A stretch of DNA of 64,000 nt from Streptomyces griseoviridis (GCF_005222485.1 NZ_CP029078.1:5607501-5671500); one strand, 5' to 3'. Counted from the stretch's first letter, positions 1-8,987 are shown. Program-made: numbers and translations. Notes: a model not told the origin generated them from the sequence alone.

Positions 1-1
1 C

Positions 2-424
2 GCCTTCGAGGGCGCCACCGACACCGAGAAGTACCCGGAGTCGGAGTTCGGCCCGGCGTTCCAGCCGCGGAAGCTCTACTACAACCAGGGCTTCAACCGC
101 CCCCGCACCGAGGCCCTCCACCACGCGATGCTGGACCGCGGCCTGGAGTCGCCGTACGGGGACTGGCTCAAGCGGTGGGCGGAGTTCGAGCGGGTGGAGC
201 GCACCCTGACCACGCACGTCCCGTGCGCGGACTTCTTCGCCGTCCGGGACCGGGCGCTGCTCGCGCACGCCACCCAGATCGACCCCGAGGGCGGCTGGTT
301 CCGGGTGCCGCTCGACCTCCAGAAGGAGGTCTGGCCGACCGAGGAGTACGAGCTGGCGAAGTCGCTCGTCGACACCTCCCTCCCCGAGGACGACCTCTTC
401 GCGGGCATCCGCGACAATGCATGA
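2..424 (+). CDS. mca: mycothiol S-conjugate amidase Mca, C-terminal part (5' end outside window)
   Basis: Only the last 140 residues are present; the reading frame is open from base 2 to the TGA at 422-424. The sequence (YYNQGFNRPRTEALH, then ESPYGDWLKRWAEF, and a tail with a charged segment before VWPTEEYELAKSLVDT) matches what I know of the C-terminal half of actinobacterial mycothiol conjugate amidases of the PIG-L/LmbE zinc deacetylase family. The zinc-binding N-terminal motifs lie outside the window. Mca cleaves mycothiol-toxin conjugates to a mercapturic acid that is exported. The next gene starts at the stop codon, so the two are probably co-transcribed. The family is clear; Mca rather than MshB is inferred from the tail. 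Confidence 0.85.
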   Translation, partial: AFEGATDTEKYPESEFGPAFQPRKLYYNQGFNRPRTEALHHAMLDRGLESPYGDWLKRWAEFERVERTLTTHVPCADFFAVRDRALLAHATQIDPEGGWFRVPLDLQKEVWPTEEYELAKSLVDTSLPEDDLFAGIRDNA

Positions 425-425
425 C

Positions 426-710
426 ATGAGTGCAAGCGTGAGCGTGGCAATGGCGCACCTCGTCCCCCTCGCCAAGGAGGTGGACGAGAACAAGGTCACC
501 CCCGGAGTCCTCGGGTTCATCGTCTTCGCGGCGATGGCCCTGGCGGTCTGGGGGCTTATGAAGAGCATGAGCCGGCACATGAACCGCGTCGACTTCAAGG
601 AGCCCGGGACCGAGCAGGCGTCCGGGGCCGAGCGGGCTTTGGGCACCGAGCGGCCCACGGCGGCGAAGTCCGAGGAGAGCACGGCCGGGGGCCGCACACC
701 GCAGGGCTGA
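426..710 (+). CDS. small single-span membrane protein downstream of mca
   Basis: A 94-residue protein with one strongly hydrophobic segment at about residues 27-47 (GVLGFIVFAAMALAVWGLMK), followed by a basic patch (KSMSRHMNR) that suggests an N-out, C-in orientation. The C-terminal half is rich in Glu, Ala, Gly and Thr and probably disordered. The ATG at 426 sits two bases after the mca stop; an in-frame ATG at 417 would overlap it. I recall a small membrane gene of this kind after mca in other Streptomyces, so it is likely conserved, but no function is known to me. No catalytic motif is visible. Confidence 0.75.
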   Translation: MSASVSVAMAHLVPLAKEVDENKVTPGVLGFIVFAAMALAVWGLMKSMSRHMNRVDFKEPGTEQASGAERALGTERPTAAKSEESTAGGRTPQG

Positions 711-773
711 CACCGTCCGCGCGGGCCCCGGGGCCGCCGCCCCGGGACCACCTCCCGCCCGGCACGCCCGGCG

Positions 774-3700
774 TCACGCTCCGACGGACACCTCGACCCC
801 CATCACCTCGCGCGCGTGCCGGCTCGGCACCATGCCCAGCCGCCAGGCCTGCCAGCCGGCGTCCAGGTCCACGCCGCGTTCCAGCAGGAGCTGGTAGGCG
901 GCCAGGTACTCGGTCAGCTTCTCGTCCCGCAGCGGATGAGCGGCGCGGGACAGCTGGGCCAGCTCCTCCTGGGCGACCGCCGTGCCGACCTCGGTGCCGC
1001 CGGGCGCCGCGTACGGCAGCAGCGTGCAGCGCAGGAAGCGCGACCAGTCCTCGCCGCGCCGGTCGCCGTACGACGCGAACAGCGTCGCCGCCTCGTCGCA
1101 GAGGGCGAGCGCCTGCTGCGCCCGCCCGTTGCCCGCGTCCACCACCGCCAGCTCCAGGCACGTCCACGCCTCGCCGTGGGCGACGCCGATGCGCTGGAAG
1201 TCGGCGCGCGCGTCGACCAGGAGCTGACGGGCGAACCCGGAGTTGCGCAGCGAACCGGTCTGCGCCGCCCGCTGGTCGCGGGTCACCCGGGCCGAGTGGT
1301 GCCGGGCGCAGGCCAGCCCGTACACGTCCCGCATCCGGGAGAACATCGTGCGTGAGCGCTCCAGCTCCCGCACCGCCCGGTCCAGGTCGCCGGTCTCCTC
1401 CAGGGCCTGGCCCAGGTAGTACACCGTCCACGCCTCGCCGCGCGCGTCCTCGTTCTCCCGGTGCCTGGCCGCCGCCCTGCGCAGCTCCTCCACCGCCGGC
1501 GCGGCGTCCCCGTCGAGGAGCCCGGCGCGGGCCAGCTGGGTCAGCGCCCACGCCTCGCCGCGCGCGTCCCGGGTGCGGCCGTACAGGTCGAGGGCGGTGC
1601 GCAGCTCGCGGTCGGCGCGCGGAACGTCGCCCATCCGCAGCGCGAGCTGGCCGAGCTGGAAGTGCGCCCACGCCTCGCCATGCACGGACTCGCCCGCCCG
1701 GTGCAGGACCAGCGAGTCGGTGAGCAGGGTCAGCGCCTCCGCGAGGTGCGCGCGGTCCCGCTCCACCGCCGCGAGCGCGTGCATCGTCCACGCCCGGTCC
1801 GTCGCCAGCTCGGGTGCCGCCTGGAGGTCGAGCGCCTCCCGCAGCTTCGCCGCCGCCTCGGTGAGACCGCCCTGGTGGTGCAGGGTGATGCCGAGCGAGC
1901 AGAGGGCGCGGGCCACACCGGCGTCGTGATGGGCGTCCCGGTACAGGTCGACCACGGACGTCAGGGTCGCCCGCGCCTTGTCCAGCTCACCGAGCTGACG
2001 GGCCGCGATACCGGTGCGCCACTGCACCGACCTGACCAGCAGCCCCTGGTCGACGGCCTGCGCCAACTCGCTTATCTCGCCCAGCCGGTAGAGGTCGCCG
2101 CGCAGCAGGCAGTAGTCGCACAGGGCGCCCAGCAGGTTCAGGACGGACGCCTGGTTGACGCCCTCCGCGTGCCGCAGGGTGGAGGTGATGAAGCTCGACT
2201 CGTCGTCCAGCCAGCGCAGCGCCTCGTCGAGCGAGGTGAAGCCGTGCGGGCTGAACCGGTCCGAGCGGGTCGACATGTTGCCGTCGACCAGCCGCAGCAC
2301 CGAGTCGGCCAGCTCGGCGTAGTTCACGATCAGCCGTTCCTGCGCCGCCGTCCGCTGTGTCTGCTCCTCCTCGTCGAGGAGCCGGGCGTGCGCGAACGCC
2401 CTTACCAGGTCGTGCAGTCGGTAGCGGCTGCCGCGGACATGGTCGATCAGCCCCGCCCGGGAGAGCGCGGTCAGCTGACGCCGTGCCTCCGTCTCGTCGG
2501 TGCCGAGGAGTGCGGCGGCCGCCGCCGTGCCCAGCGACGCCCGCCCGGCGAGCGCCAGCCGGCGCAGCAGCCTGCGGGCCGGATCCGTCTGGTCGCTGTA
2601 CCGCAGCCACAGCGCCCGTTCGATCGGCTCGACCGGCCCGTACACCCCGAGATCCGCGGCCAGTTGACGTGGTGAGCGCGGACCGAGCGCCGACCCCGCG
2701 ACGCTCAGCGCCAGCGGCAGCCCACCGCACAACTCCCTTATCCGGTCCGCGGATTCGGCGTCGTAGGGCCCGGTGCTCTCCTGTGCCGCCGCCTCCAGAA
2801 GCTCCTCGGAGCCCGCCGCGTCCAGCGCCTCGACGGGCAACTGGTGGACGTCGCCCGGGAGATCGGCCGGTTCGAGCGGCTGCCGCGCGGTGACCAGGAC
2901 CAGGCTGTCGGACCGCTCCGGGATCAGCGCGCGCACCTGCGCCGGGTCCGAGGCGTCGTCCAGGACGACGGTGACGGCGACCCGGGTCAGATGCTGCTGG
3001 TACAGCTCGCTCAGCCGCTTGACCTGCTGGTCGGGGGAGGAGCGCTCCCGGAACAGGAGCTGCTCGCGGGGCGCGCCGAGGCGGTTCAGCAGATGCAGCA
3101 GGGCGTCCCTGGTGGGCAGCGGCGGCTCCTCGGGGCTGCCGCCGCGCAGGTCGACGACGCAGGCGCCCCGGAAGTGGTCCTTCAGCTCGTGCGCGGCCCG
3201 CACGGCGAGCGTGGTGCGGCCGCTGCCGGGCGGGCCGTGCAGCACGACGACCGTCGGACGGGTGCTGGTGCTGGCCCGGGACGCCTGGACCCACTGTCTG
3301 ATGCGGCCCATCTCCACCCGGCGGCCCGCATACACACCATCCATGTCAGGCAGTTGAGCGAACGACTGGGCCAGCACGGTACGGCCGCGGGCCGCGCCGC
3401 TCTTGTCCGCGCCGCGCAACCGCGGCCCGGCCTTCTTCGGCCCGGTCGACGCGGCCAGCACCCGCTGCTGGTCGAGGAACGGCCGGATGCCGCGCACTTC
3501 GAGGGCGGTCAGCCACTGGAGCCGCAACTGCTCGGGGCCGCCCGGCTGGCCCGCCGCGCCGGCGCGGTGATGGGCGGCGGGCAGATGCGAACCGGCCACC
3601 TTGACCACCGTCGCCGCCGCGGCCACCACCCCCACGGTCACCCCCACGCCCAGCGCGGTCTGGGTGTCGGTGCCCACCACCAGGTCGGACACCGCGGCGG

Positions 3701-3971
3701 CGACCGCGGCCACGGCCGCCACCAGCAGCGGGGTACCGGCACCGTCCCTGGCGTACCGCTGCGCGAAGCTCAGCCGGCCGGCCTCCGCCGCGTCCAGCGC
3801 GTCCGTGTAGGCGCGGTACTCCTCGGCCGCCGTCTCCGCCATCGTGTCCAGGGCACCCCGGGCCCGTGACAGCAGCACGCTCGCGTCGCCGCGCCCGCCC
3901 GACCGCCGTACCTCCTCCTCCACGGCTCGGGCCAACACCCGTTCGGCATCCGTCCGATGACCGTCCCGCAT
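774..3971 (-). CDS. NB-ARC/STAND ATPase with C-terminal tetratricopeptide repeats
   Basis: A 1065-residue protein. The N-terminal 230 residues contain two hydrophobic segments (TPLLVAAVAAVAAAVSDLVV and TALGVGVTVGVVAAAATVV), so it may be membrane-anchored. A Walker A motif (HGPPGSGRTT) lies near residue 245 and a Walker B motif (VTVVLDDASD) near 330. A winged-helix-like segment and about ten TPR-like repeats (AWTxxxLGxxLxxxGDLDxAxxxL) fill residues 560-1000. This is the AfsR-type NB-ARC plus TPR arrangement without an N-terminal SARP DNA-binding domain. The ATG at 3971 follows GGAGGGGG at good spacing; the frame stays open upstream, but that part looks like shadow sequence. STAND proteins switch by nucleotide exchange; its ligand is unknown. 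Confidence 0.85.
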   Translation of the reverse strand: MRDGHRTDAERVLARAVEEEVRRSGGRGDASVLLSRARGALDTMAETAAEEYRAYTDALDAAEAGRLSFAQRYARDGAGTPLLVAAVAAVAAAVSDLVVGTDTQTALGVGVTVGVVAAAATVVKVAGSHLPAAHHRAGAAGQPGGPEQLRLQWLTALEVRGIRPFLDQQRVLAASTGPKKAGPRLRGADKSGAARGRTVLAQSFAQLPDMDGVYAGRRVEMGRIRQWVQASRASTSTRPTVVVLHGPPGSGRTTLAVRAAHELKDHFRGACVVDLRGGSPEEPPLPTRDALLHLLNRLGAPREQLLFRERSSPDQQVKRLSELYQQHLTRVAVTVVLDDASDPAQVRALIPERSDSLVLVTARQPLEPADLPGDVHQLPVEALDAAGSEELLEAAAQESTGPYDAESADRIRELCGGLPLALSVAGSALGPRSPRQLAADLGVYGPVEPIERALWLRYSDQTDPARRLLRRLALAGRASLGTAAAAALLGTDETEARRQLTALSRAGLIDHVRGSRYRLHDLVRAFAHARLLDEEEQTQRTAAQERLIVNYAELADSVLRLVDGNMSTRSDRFSPHGFTSLDEALRWLDDESSFITSTLRHAEGVNQASVLNLLGALCDYCLLRGDLYRLGEISELAQAVDQGLLVRSVQWRTGIAARQLGELDKARATLTSVVDLYRDAHHDAGVARALCSLGITLHHQGGLTEAAAKLREALDLQAAPELATDRAWTMHALAAVERDRAHLAEALTLLTDSLVLHRAGESVHGEAWAHFQLGQLALRMGDVPRADRELRTALDLYGRTRDARGEAWALTQLARAGLLDGDAAPAVEELRRAAARHRENEDARGEAWTVYYLGQALEETGDLDRAVRELERSRTMFSRMRDVYGLACARHHSARVTRDQRAAQTGSLRNSGFARQLLVDARADFQRIGVAHGEAWTCLELAVVDAGNGRAQQALALCDEAATLFASYGDRRGEDWSRFLRCTLLPYAAPGGTEVGTAVAQEELAQLSRAAHPLRDEKLTEYLAAYQLLLERGVDLDAGWQAWRLGMVPSRHAREVMGVEVSVGA

Positions 3972-4122
3972 GTCCCGTCCCCCTCCGGCGTCAACTCCTG
4001 TCCGTACGAGTGTCCTTCGGGTGACGCGGGAGCGCGAGGGGGCGGAGATCACAGGGTTCGGCGACGGCCGCGACCGGGACGCCCGCCCAGGCGCCCCGGA
4101 GCGCGACCGGGCGGGCGTCCGG

Positions 4123-5931
4123 TCAGCGCCCGTCGTCCGGAGTGCCGGTGCGCAGGACCTCCGCGAGGGACTCCGCCCGCCAGCGGCGCAGGAGTTCGTG
4201 GAAGGCGACCGCGCCGTGCGGGTAGGCGGTCGGGCCGTTGGGCCGGCCGCGCCCCTCCCGGTTGTAGTAGCCGGGGGTGCACTCGGCGTGGAACCACTCG
4301 TGGTCGGGGGCGCCGTCGGCCAGCACCGCGAGCCAGGCGTCCTCCGTCTCACGGGACGGCTCGATGAGGGCGCCCTTCGCCTGGGCGGCGGCGATCAGGG
4401 CCGCCGCGTGCACGGCCTGCTCGTCCAGGATGTGCGTGTAGTTGACGCTGCTCGCGTTGTGCAGCGAGCCCATCTGGACGAGGTTCGGGAAGCCGTTGCT
4501 GGTGAAGCCGTGGAGGGAGCGCGGGCCCTGCCGCGCCCAGGCGTCGAGGAGTTGGACGCCGTCGCGGCCGTGGACGGGCAGCTTGCCCGAGTGGATGCCC
4601 GAGGTGCCGACGGAGAAGCCGGTGGCGAAGATCAGGCAGTCCAGTTCGTAGGCGGTGCCGCCGACCACGACCCCGTTCTCGGTGACCCGCTCGATGCCGT
4701 GGGTGTCCGCGGTGTCGACGAGGGTGACGTTGTCGCGGTTGAACGCCGGGTAGTACTTGTCCGAGAACGTGGGGCGCTTGCACGCGTACCGGTACCAGGG
4801 CTTGAGCGCCTCGGCGGTCTCCGGGTCGCCGACGATCTCCTCGACGCGGGCCCGCAGCTCGTTCATCTTGGCGGCGTCGGCGACCTCGTAGGCGGCCTCG
4901 AACCCGGTCCGGTCGTCCGGCCTGCGGAAACTGGGCAGCAGCTTCTCCAACAGGGCGGCCGACGCCGTCCATTGGTCCGCGACGAGGTCCTCGTCGGCCC
5001 GCTCCCCGGAGACGATGCGGAGATAGTTCTCGCGGCGCGCGCGGGCCCAGCCCTCGCGGTCCGCGCCGACGTCCTCGCCCGTGGTGCGGCGGTTGCCGCG
5101 CACGTCCACGGTGGAGGGGGTGCGCTGGAAGACGTAGACGTGCCCGGCGTCCTCGGCGAGCATCGGGATGAGCTGGACGCCGGTCGCGCCGGTGCCGACC
5201 ACGCCCACCCGCCGGTCCGCGAGGCCCGTCAGACCGCCGTCCGGGGTGCCCCCGGTGTAGCCGAAGTCCCACCGCGAGGTGTGGAAGGTGTGGCCCTTGA
5301 AGTCCTTGATGCCGGGTATCCCGGGGAGCTTCGGCTCCGAGAGGGTGCCGGTGGCGGTCACCACGTAGGTGGCCCGGAACGTGTCGCCGCGGTCGGTGGC
5401 CACGATCCAGGTGCCGGACGGCTCGTCCCACGTCAGCGAGGTGACGGCGGTGGAGAACAGAGCGTGCTCGTAGAGGCCGAACTGCTCGGCCACACGCACC
5501 GCGTGGCGGCGGATCTCCTCGCCCGGCGCGTACTTCCACTCCGGGACGTACCCGGTCTCGTCCAGCAGCGGCAGATAGACGTGCGCCTCGATGTCGCAGT
5601 GGATGCCGGGGTAGCGGTTCCAGTACCAGGTGCCGCCGAAGTCGCCGCCCTTCTCGACGATCCGGACGCGCTCCACGCCCTGCCGGCGCAGCCGCGCCCC
5701 GGCCAGGATGCCGCCGAAGCCGCCGCCGACCACGGCGACGTCGACGGTGTCGTCGAGCGGCGCGCGCTCGGTGGCCTCGGTGTACGGGTCGGCCGCGTAG
5801 TAGCCGAACTCGGCGTCGGCGGCGAGGTATTGACCGGTGCCGTCGGGCCGTACCCGGCGCTCGCGTTCGAGGCGGTAGCGCTGCCTCAGCTCGGCGAGTC
5901 CTTCGGGGTCGGGGGCGTGCGGGGTCGTCAC
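4123..5931 (-). CDS. flavin-containing Baeyer-Villiger-type monooxygenase
   Basis: A 602-residue enzyme with an FAD-binding GGGFGG at residues 69-74, the Baeyer-Villiger fingerprint FKGHTFHTSRWD at 211-222 (consensus FxGxxxHxxxW), and a second Rossmann motif GTGATG at 245-250 for NADPH. YWNRYPGIHCD is also typical of cyclohexanone monooxygenase relatives. Such enzymes insert oxygen next to a ketone to form an ester or lactone; the substrate cannot be read from sequence. Start is GTG at 5931 with GAGG upstream. It is divergent from the SMP-30-like gene at 6130, with a palindrome between them, and a lactonase-like neighbour would suit a lactone product. Length is normal for type I enzymes with an N-terminal extension. 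Confidence 0.9.
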   Translation of the reverse strand: MTTPHAPDPEGLAELRQRYRLERERRVRPDGTGQYLAADAEFGYYAADPYTEATERAPLDDTVDVAVVGGGFGGILAGARLRRQGVERVRIVEKGGDFGGTWYWNRYPGIHCDIEAHVYLPLLDETGYVPEWKYAPGEEIRRHAVRVAEQFGLYEHALFSTAVTSLTWDEPSGTWIVATDRGDTFRATYVVTATGTLSEPKLPGIPGIKDFKGHTFHTSRWDFGYTGGTPDGGLTGLADRRVGVVGTGATGVQLIPMLAEDAGHVYVFQRTPSTVDVRGNRRTTGEDVGADREGWARARRENYLRIVSGERADEDLVADQWTASAALLEKLLPSFRRPDDRTGFEAAYEVADAAKMNELRARVEEIVGDPETAEALKPWYRYACKRPTFSDKYYPAFNRDNVTLVDTADTHGIERVTENGVVVGGTAYELDCLIFATGFSVGTSGIHSGKLPVHGRDGVQLLDAWARQGPRSLHGFTSNGFPNLVQMGSLHNASSVNYTHILDEQAVHAAALIAAAQAKGALIEPSRETEDAWLAVLADGAPDHEWFHAECTPGYYNREGRGRPNGPTAYPHGAVAFHELLRRWRAESLAEVLRTGTPDDGR

Positions 5932-6008
5932 GTGGGGGGCCTCGATCCTGTGGGCGGGGTGGCGCGCGGGCCGCTCGGGGCGGCCGTCGGTCCGCTACCG
6001 TAGCAACT

Positions 6009-6028
6009 ACCGGACAACACTGTCCGGT
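6009..6028. promoter_or_regulatory. perfect palindrome, candidate TetR operator
   Basis: ACCGGACA, four bases, then TGTCCGGT: a perfect 8-bp inverted repeat in the divergent region between the monooxygenase (start 5931) and the lipoprotein gene (start 6130). Size and spacing suit a TetR-family dimer, and a TetR gene lies at 7336-7926. I infer that this regulator controls both divergent genes; no second copy was noticed before the TetR gene itself. Confidence 0.55.
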
Positions 6029-6129
6029 TGGAGTGCGGGCGTACCGCAGCATCCGGCCACCGCGTCCGCCCCACCGACGCGCGGGCCACCGGAGGACCGC
6101 GCCCGCGGACAGGAGCAGTGATCCCCCCT

Positions 6130-7146
6130 ATGCGACGACTTCCGATCCGAACGCTCGCCACGCTCACCGCGATCGGCGCGCTGACCCTGACCGGATGCGG
6201 CACCCAGAGCGCCGCCACCGGCGCGGCGGGCACCTCCGACGAGGGCCGGACCATCACGGCCCGGAAGGTCATGCGGCTGACGACGGTGCACCAGGAGACC
6301 GGGATGACGCTGCTCGAAGGGCCGACCTTCGGCACCGACGGCGGGCTGTACGTCGTCGACGTCACCGCGCCCGCGGGCAAGCCGAAGGTGCTCCGCGTCG
6401 ACGTCGGCCGGAAGACCTCGCGCGCGGTCCACACCGACTCCCGGGGCGCCTACACCTCCGCGCAGTTCAGCCCCTACGACGGACGGCTCTATCTGACCGA
6501 CTACGCGCACGGCGAGATCGTCAGCATGGACCCGGACGGCGGCGATTTCCGGACGTTCTTCTCCGGCGAGGTCGACGGCGCCCTGATGAACCCCGACGAC
6601 CTCGCCTTCGACCAGGACGGCAACCTGTACGTCAGCGACTCGCGCGGGCTCTCCGAGGGCGAGGCGCACGGCCGCGTGGTGCGGATCGACCGCACCGGCG
6701 AGAAGACCGCCGTCCTCGCCGACGGCCTCGCCGCGACCAACGGGATCTCGTTCGACCTCGGCTACCGGGGCCTGTGGATCAGCGAACTCACCGAGAACCG
6801 GATCTCCTACCTCCGCCTCGACGCGGACGGAAAGGTGACGGCCAGGCACACCGCCGTCCGCGTCGACGGCGGGATCGCCCAGACCGACTCGATCGCGGTC
6901 GACGCCGACGGCAACCTCTACCAGGCGCTGCACGGCAGGGCCGCGATGATCGTCTACAACCAGTACGGCGAGCGCCTCGCGACGGTCCGCCTCCCAGCCC
7001 GCACCGAGGGCCTCGAATCGGCGACGAACGTGGCGATCACGCCCGGCGGCCGGACCGCGTACGTGACGGTCAGCGGCCCCGCCGGGGGCTACCTCTACAC
7101 CTTCGACGCGCTCGCGGACGGGGTACGCCAGTCCAACGGCGGCTGA
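6130..7146 (+). CDS. SMP-30/gluconolactonase-like beta-propeller lipoprotein
   Basis: A 338-residue protein with a lipoprotein signal: basic start (MRRLPIRT), hydrophobic core and lipobox LTGC at about residues 20-23. The mature part has NHL/SMP-30-type blades: EGPTFGTDGGLYVVDV, NPDDLAFDQDGNLYVSD, TNGISFDLGYRGLWISE and DSIAVDADGNLYQA. In this family Glu, Asn and Asp at these spots bind calcium and hydrolyse lactones, so a lactonase acting on the product of the divergent monooxygenase is attractive but unproven. AGGAG lies 14 bases before the ATG, longer than ideal; a GTG at 6118 is too close to it. The stop codon begins a repeat tract. Confidence 0.75.
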   Translation: MRRLPIRTLATLTAIGALTLTGCGTQSAATGAAGTSDEGRTITARKVMRLTTVHQETGMTLLEGPTFGTDGGLYVVDVTAPAGKPKVLRVDVGRKTSRAVHTDSRGAYTSAQFSPYDGRLYLTDYAHGEIVSMDPDGGDFRTFFSGEVDGALMNPDDLAFDQDGNLYVSDSRGLSEGEAHGRVVRIDRTGEKTAVLADGLAATNGISFDLGYRGLWISELTENRISYLRLDADGKVTARHTAVRVDGGIAQTDSIAVDADGNLYQALHGRAAMIVYNQYGERLATVRLPARTEGLESATNVAITPGGRTAYVTVSGPAGGYLYTFDALADGVRQSNGG

Positions 7147-7310
7147 CCGCGGGGACGTTGACGGCCGGCCACGGGAACTTCGGTGGTCGATGGCGGGAAC
7201 GCCGGCGGCTGACGGCGGGGACGTCGACGGCCGACCGCGGCACTTCGGTGGTCGATGGCGGGAACTTCGGTGGCTGACCGCGGGAACGCCGGCGGCTGAC
7301 GGCGGGACGT
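7138..7310. repeat. imperfect tandem repeats starting at the stop codon of the SMP-30-like gene
   Basis: The string GGCGGCTGAC, which contains the stop codon of the upstream gene at 7138-7147, recurs at 7204-7213 and 7291-7300, with a variant GGTGGCTGAC at 7269-7278. Offsets are about 66, 65 and 22 bases. Between them the motifs GGGAACTTCGGTGG and GGTCGATGGCGGGAAC also repeat. The tract fills most of the gap to the convergent TetR gene. It looks like duplication of the gene's 3' end; no protein-coding role is apparent. Confidence 0.75.
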
Positions 7311-7335
7311 CCGACGGCGGTCGACGTCCCGCCGG

Positions 7336-7926
7336 TCACTCCTCGAAGGGCCGTACCGGTTCCGCCTCGACGCCGAGCAGCCGCCAGGCCGCCCGCGCGC
7401 GCCGCTCGCGCTCCTCGCGGGTGGGGCCGGTGACGGCACCCGAGACCATGGCGACGGCGAGCATGAGATCGCCGGCCGCCTCCAGCCGTCCCCCGTGCGG
7501 AGCGTGCCCCCGCAGCGCGCGCTCCACCCGCTCCGACAGGGCCTGCGCGTACGGGGGAACGCCCTGCGGGCTGATCGCCACGTCGGCGTGCAGAAGCCCG
7601 ATGAAGGCCGCCGACTCGGTGAGGTGCCAGGTCAGCACGCCGAGCACGGTGGCGGACGTGGCGCCCTCGGCCTCGGCGGCCTGCTCGACCTGCCGCACGT
7701 TCTCCTCCAGGACCGCGGCGGCCACGGCGGCCCGGTCGGGGAAGTGCCGGTACAGGACGCCCTGCCCGACACCGGCCCGGCGGGCGATGGCGGAGAGCGG
7801 GGCGGCGAGCCCGTGCCGCGCGTAGATCTCGCGGGCGGCGGAGACCAGAGCGGCCCGGTTGCGCGCGGCGGCCTTGGGCCCGTGGTTGGCGGGCCGCCAC
7901 TTCTCCGGCACGGGGTGCTCTGTCAC
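7336..7926 (-). CDS. TetR/AcrR family transcriptional regulator
   Basis: A 196-residue protein. The N-terminal helix-turn-helix is clear: ALVSAAREIYARHGLAAPLSAIARRAGVGQGVLYRHFPDR at about residues 26-65. The C-terminal ligand domain ends with the segment PTREERERRARAAWRLL. The start is a GTG at 7926. It is probably the local repressor for the monooxygenase and SMP-30-like gene pair, because a perfect TetR-type palindrome lies in their shared promoter at 6009-6028. The effector is unknown; a ketone or lactone would fit the context. The gene is convergent with the lipoprotein gene across a repeat tract. Confidence 0.85.
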   Translation of the reverse strand: MTEHPVPEKWRPANHGPKAAARNRAALVSAAREIYARHGLAAPLSAIARRAGVGQGVLYRHFPDRAAVAAAVLEENVRQVEQAAEAEGATSATVLGVLTWHLTESAAFIGLLHADVAISPQGVPPYAQALSERVERALRGHAPHGGRLEAAGDLMLAVAMVSGAVTGPTREERERRARAAWRLLGVEAEPVRPFEE

Positions 7927-8348
7927 CCGGGAAGGGTACCGCCGGGGGAGGCGGAGGGTCGGGGCCTGTCCGCCGGCCGCGGGCCGCGGGCCGACGGCCA
8001 GGAACGGGTCGGTCTGCCCGCCCCGTACGCCTCGATCAGCCTGTCCCGGATGATCCGCCGCACCGGGACGGTGTCGACGTCCATCAGTAGGACGACGGGA
8101 GGGCGGGCCCGGTCGGGGTGGCGCACGAGGCCGTAGTGCGCGTCGACGTCGGCGAAGCGGGGGAAGGCGATGGGCAGGCCGCAGGCCACGATGCCGCCCT
8201 AGCCGTAGCCCTCGGCGATCGCCTGGAGCTGCTCGACGACCTGCCGCTTCTCGTCCCTGGCCGGCTCGACGTCGCTCGGGTTGTTCACCGGAACGATTCC
8301 CCGGTACCGCTTGAGGAGGTCGGCGGGTTCGGTCGGTACCGGTCCTGA
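7923..8348 (-). pseudogene. possible decayed ORF with an in-frame amber codon
   Basis: Reading the minus strand, one frame gives a protein-like stretch (DLLKRYRGIVPVNNPSDVEP, then EQLQAIAEGYG), a TAG at 8201-8199, and then continues in the same frame with GGIVACGLPIAFPRFADVD and MDVDTVPVRRIIRDRLIEAY. Composition looks coding on both sides of the stop. I do not recognise the family. It may be a pseudogene or two fragments. The C-terminal end becomes low-complexity Arg/Pro sequence before overlapping the TetR start. The call is weak. Confidence 0.3.
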
Positions 8349-8473
8349 AGGGGCGGCGGCCCCGCGAAGTGTCACCGGTCCGTCACAGTCGGCCAGCGCG
8401 GAAACCCGCGCCCCCGGTCCGATATCTCCCTGGCTGTCAGCAGATCTCACGCAAGGAACAGCAAGGGACACTC

Positions 8474-8968
8474 ATGAACCACCGTTCTGTCTCGGCCGCG
8501 GCCCTCGTCACCTCCGCCGCCGCACTCCTGGCCCTCGGGTGCGGTACCGCCGGCGCGAGCCCGGCCGGCGCGGCGCACGTACGGGCGGCCGCCGCGGATT
8601 CCGGCGCGCGGACCGGGGACGCGGCGCGGACCACCTGGAAGCCGTGCGCCCTGCCCACCGGGTACCGGCACTTCTTCGAGCTGAAGTCCGCGAAGAAGGT
8701 CCACGGCGACACGGTCGTGCGCGTCGTCCCGGAGAAGTGCGTGGTCAACACGGAGAACGACGAGGATGTCGACTACACCCCGACCGGTCCGGCCACATCC
8801 CTCGTCGTCGCGTCGAGCGCCTCCGTCAAGGTCCTCGACGGCACCAGGACCGTGAAGGTCAGCCCGGCGTGGCTGACGAACCACACGCTGGACAACACCC
8901 CGCACTTCGTCTACCGCACCGGCGCCGGCAACCGGGTCACGGCGATGCGCGAGATCTACCACCCGTAG
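8474..8968 (+). CDS. small secreted protein of unknown function
   Basis: A 164-residue protein. ATG at 8474 follows AAGGGA at good spacing. The signal sequence is MNHRSVSAAALVTSAAALLALGCGTAGASP; a weak lipobox (ALGC) is possible, but signal peptidase I cleavage after the AGA region is as likely. The mature part has two cysteines (KPCALP and EKCVVN) that could form a disulfide, and beta-rich motifs (TTWKPCALPTGYRHFFELK, SLVVASSASVKVLDG). I do not recognise the family. A strong terminator follows immediately at 8988-9018, so it is probably monocistronic. Confidence 0.7.
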   Translation: MNHRSVSAAALVTSAAALLALGCGTAGASPAGAAHVRAAAADSGARTGDAARTTWKPCALPTGYRHFFELKSAKKVHGDTVVRVVPEKCVVNTENDEDVDYTPTGPATSLVVASSASVKVLDGTRTVKVSPAWLTNHTLDNTPHFVYRTGAGNRVTAMREIYHP

Positions 8969-8987
8969 GGGAGGGAAGGCTCCAAGA

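Noticed and set aside
774..3971. AfsR-type pathway regulator
   Set aside because: NB-ARC and TPR parts resemble AfsR, but the N-terminal SARP DNA-binding domain is absent and replaced by hydrophobic segments.
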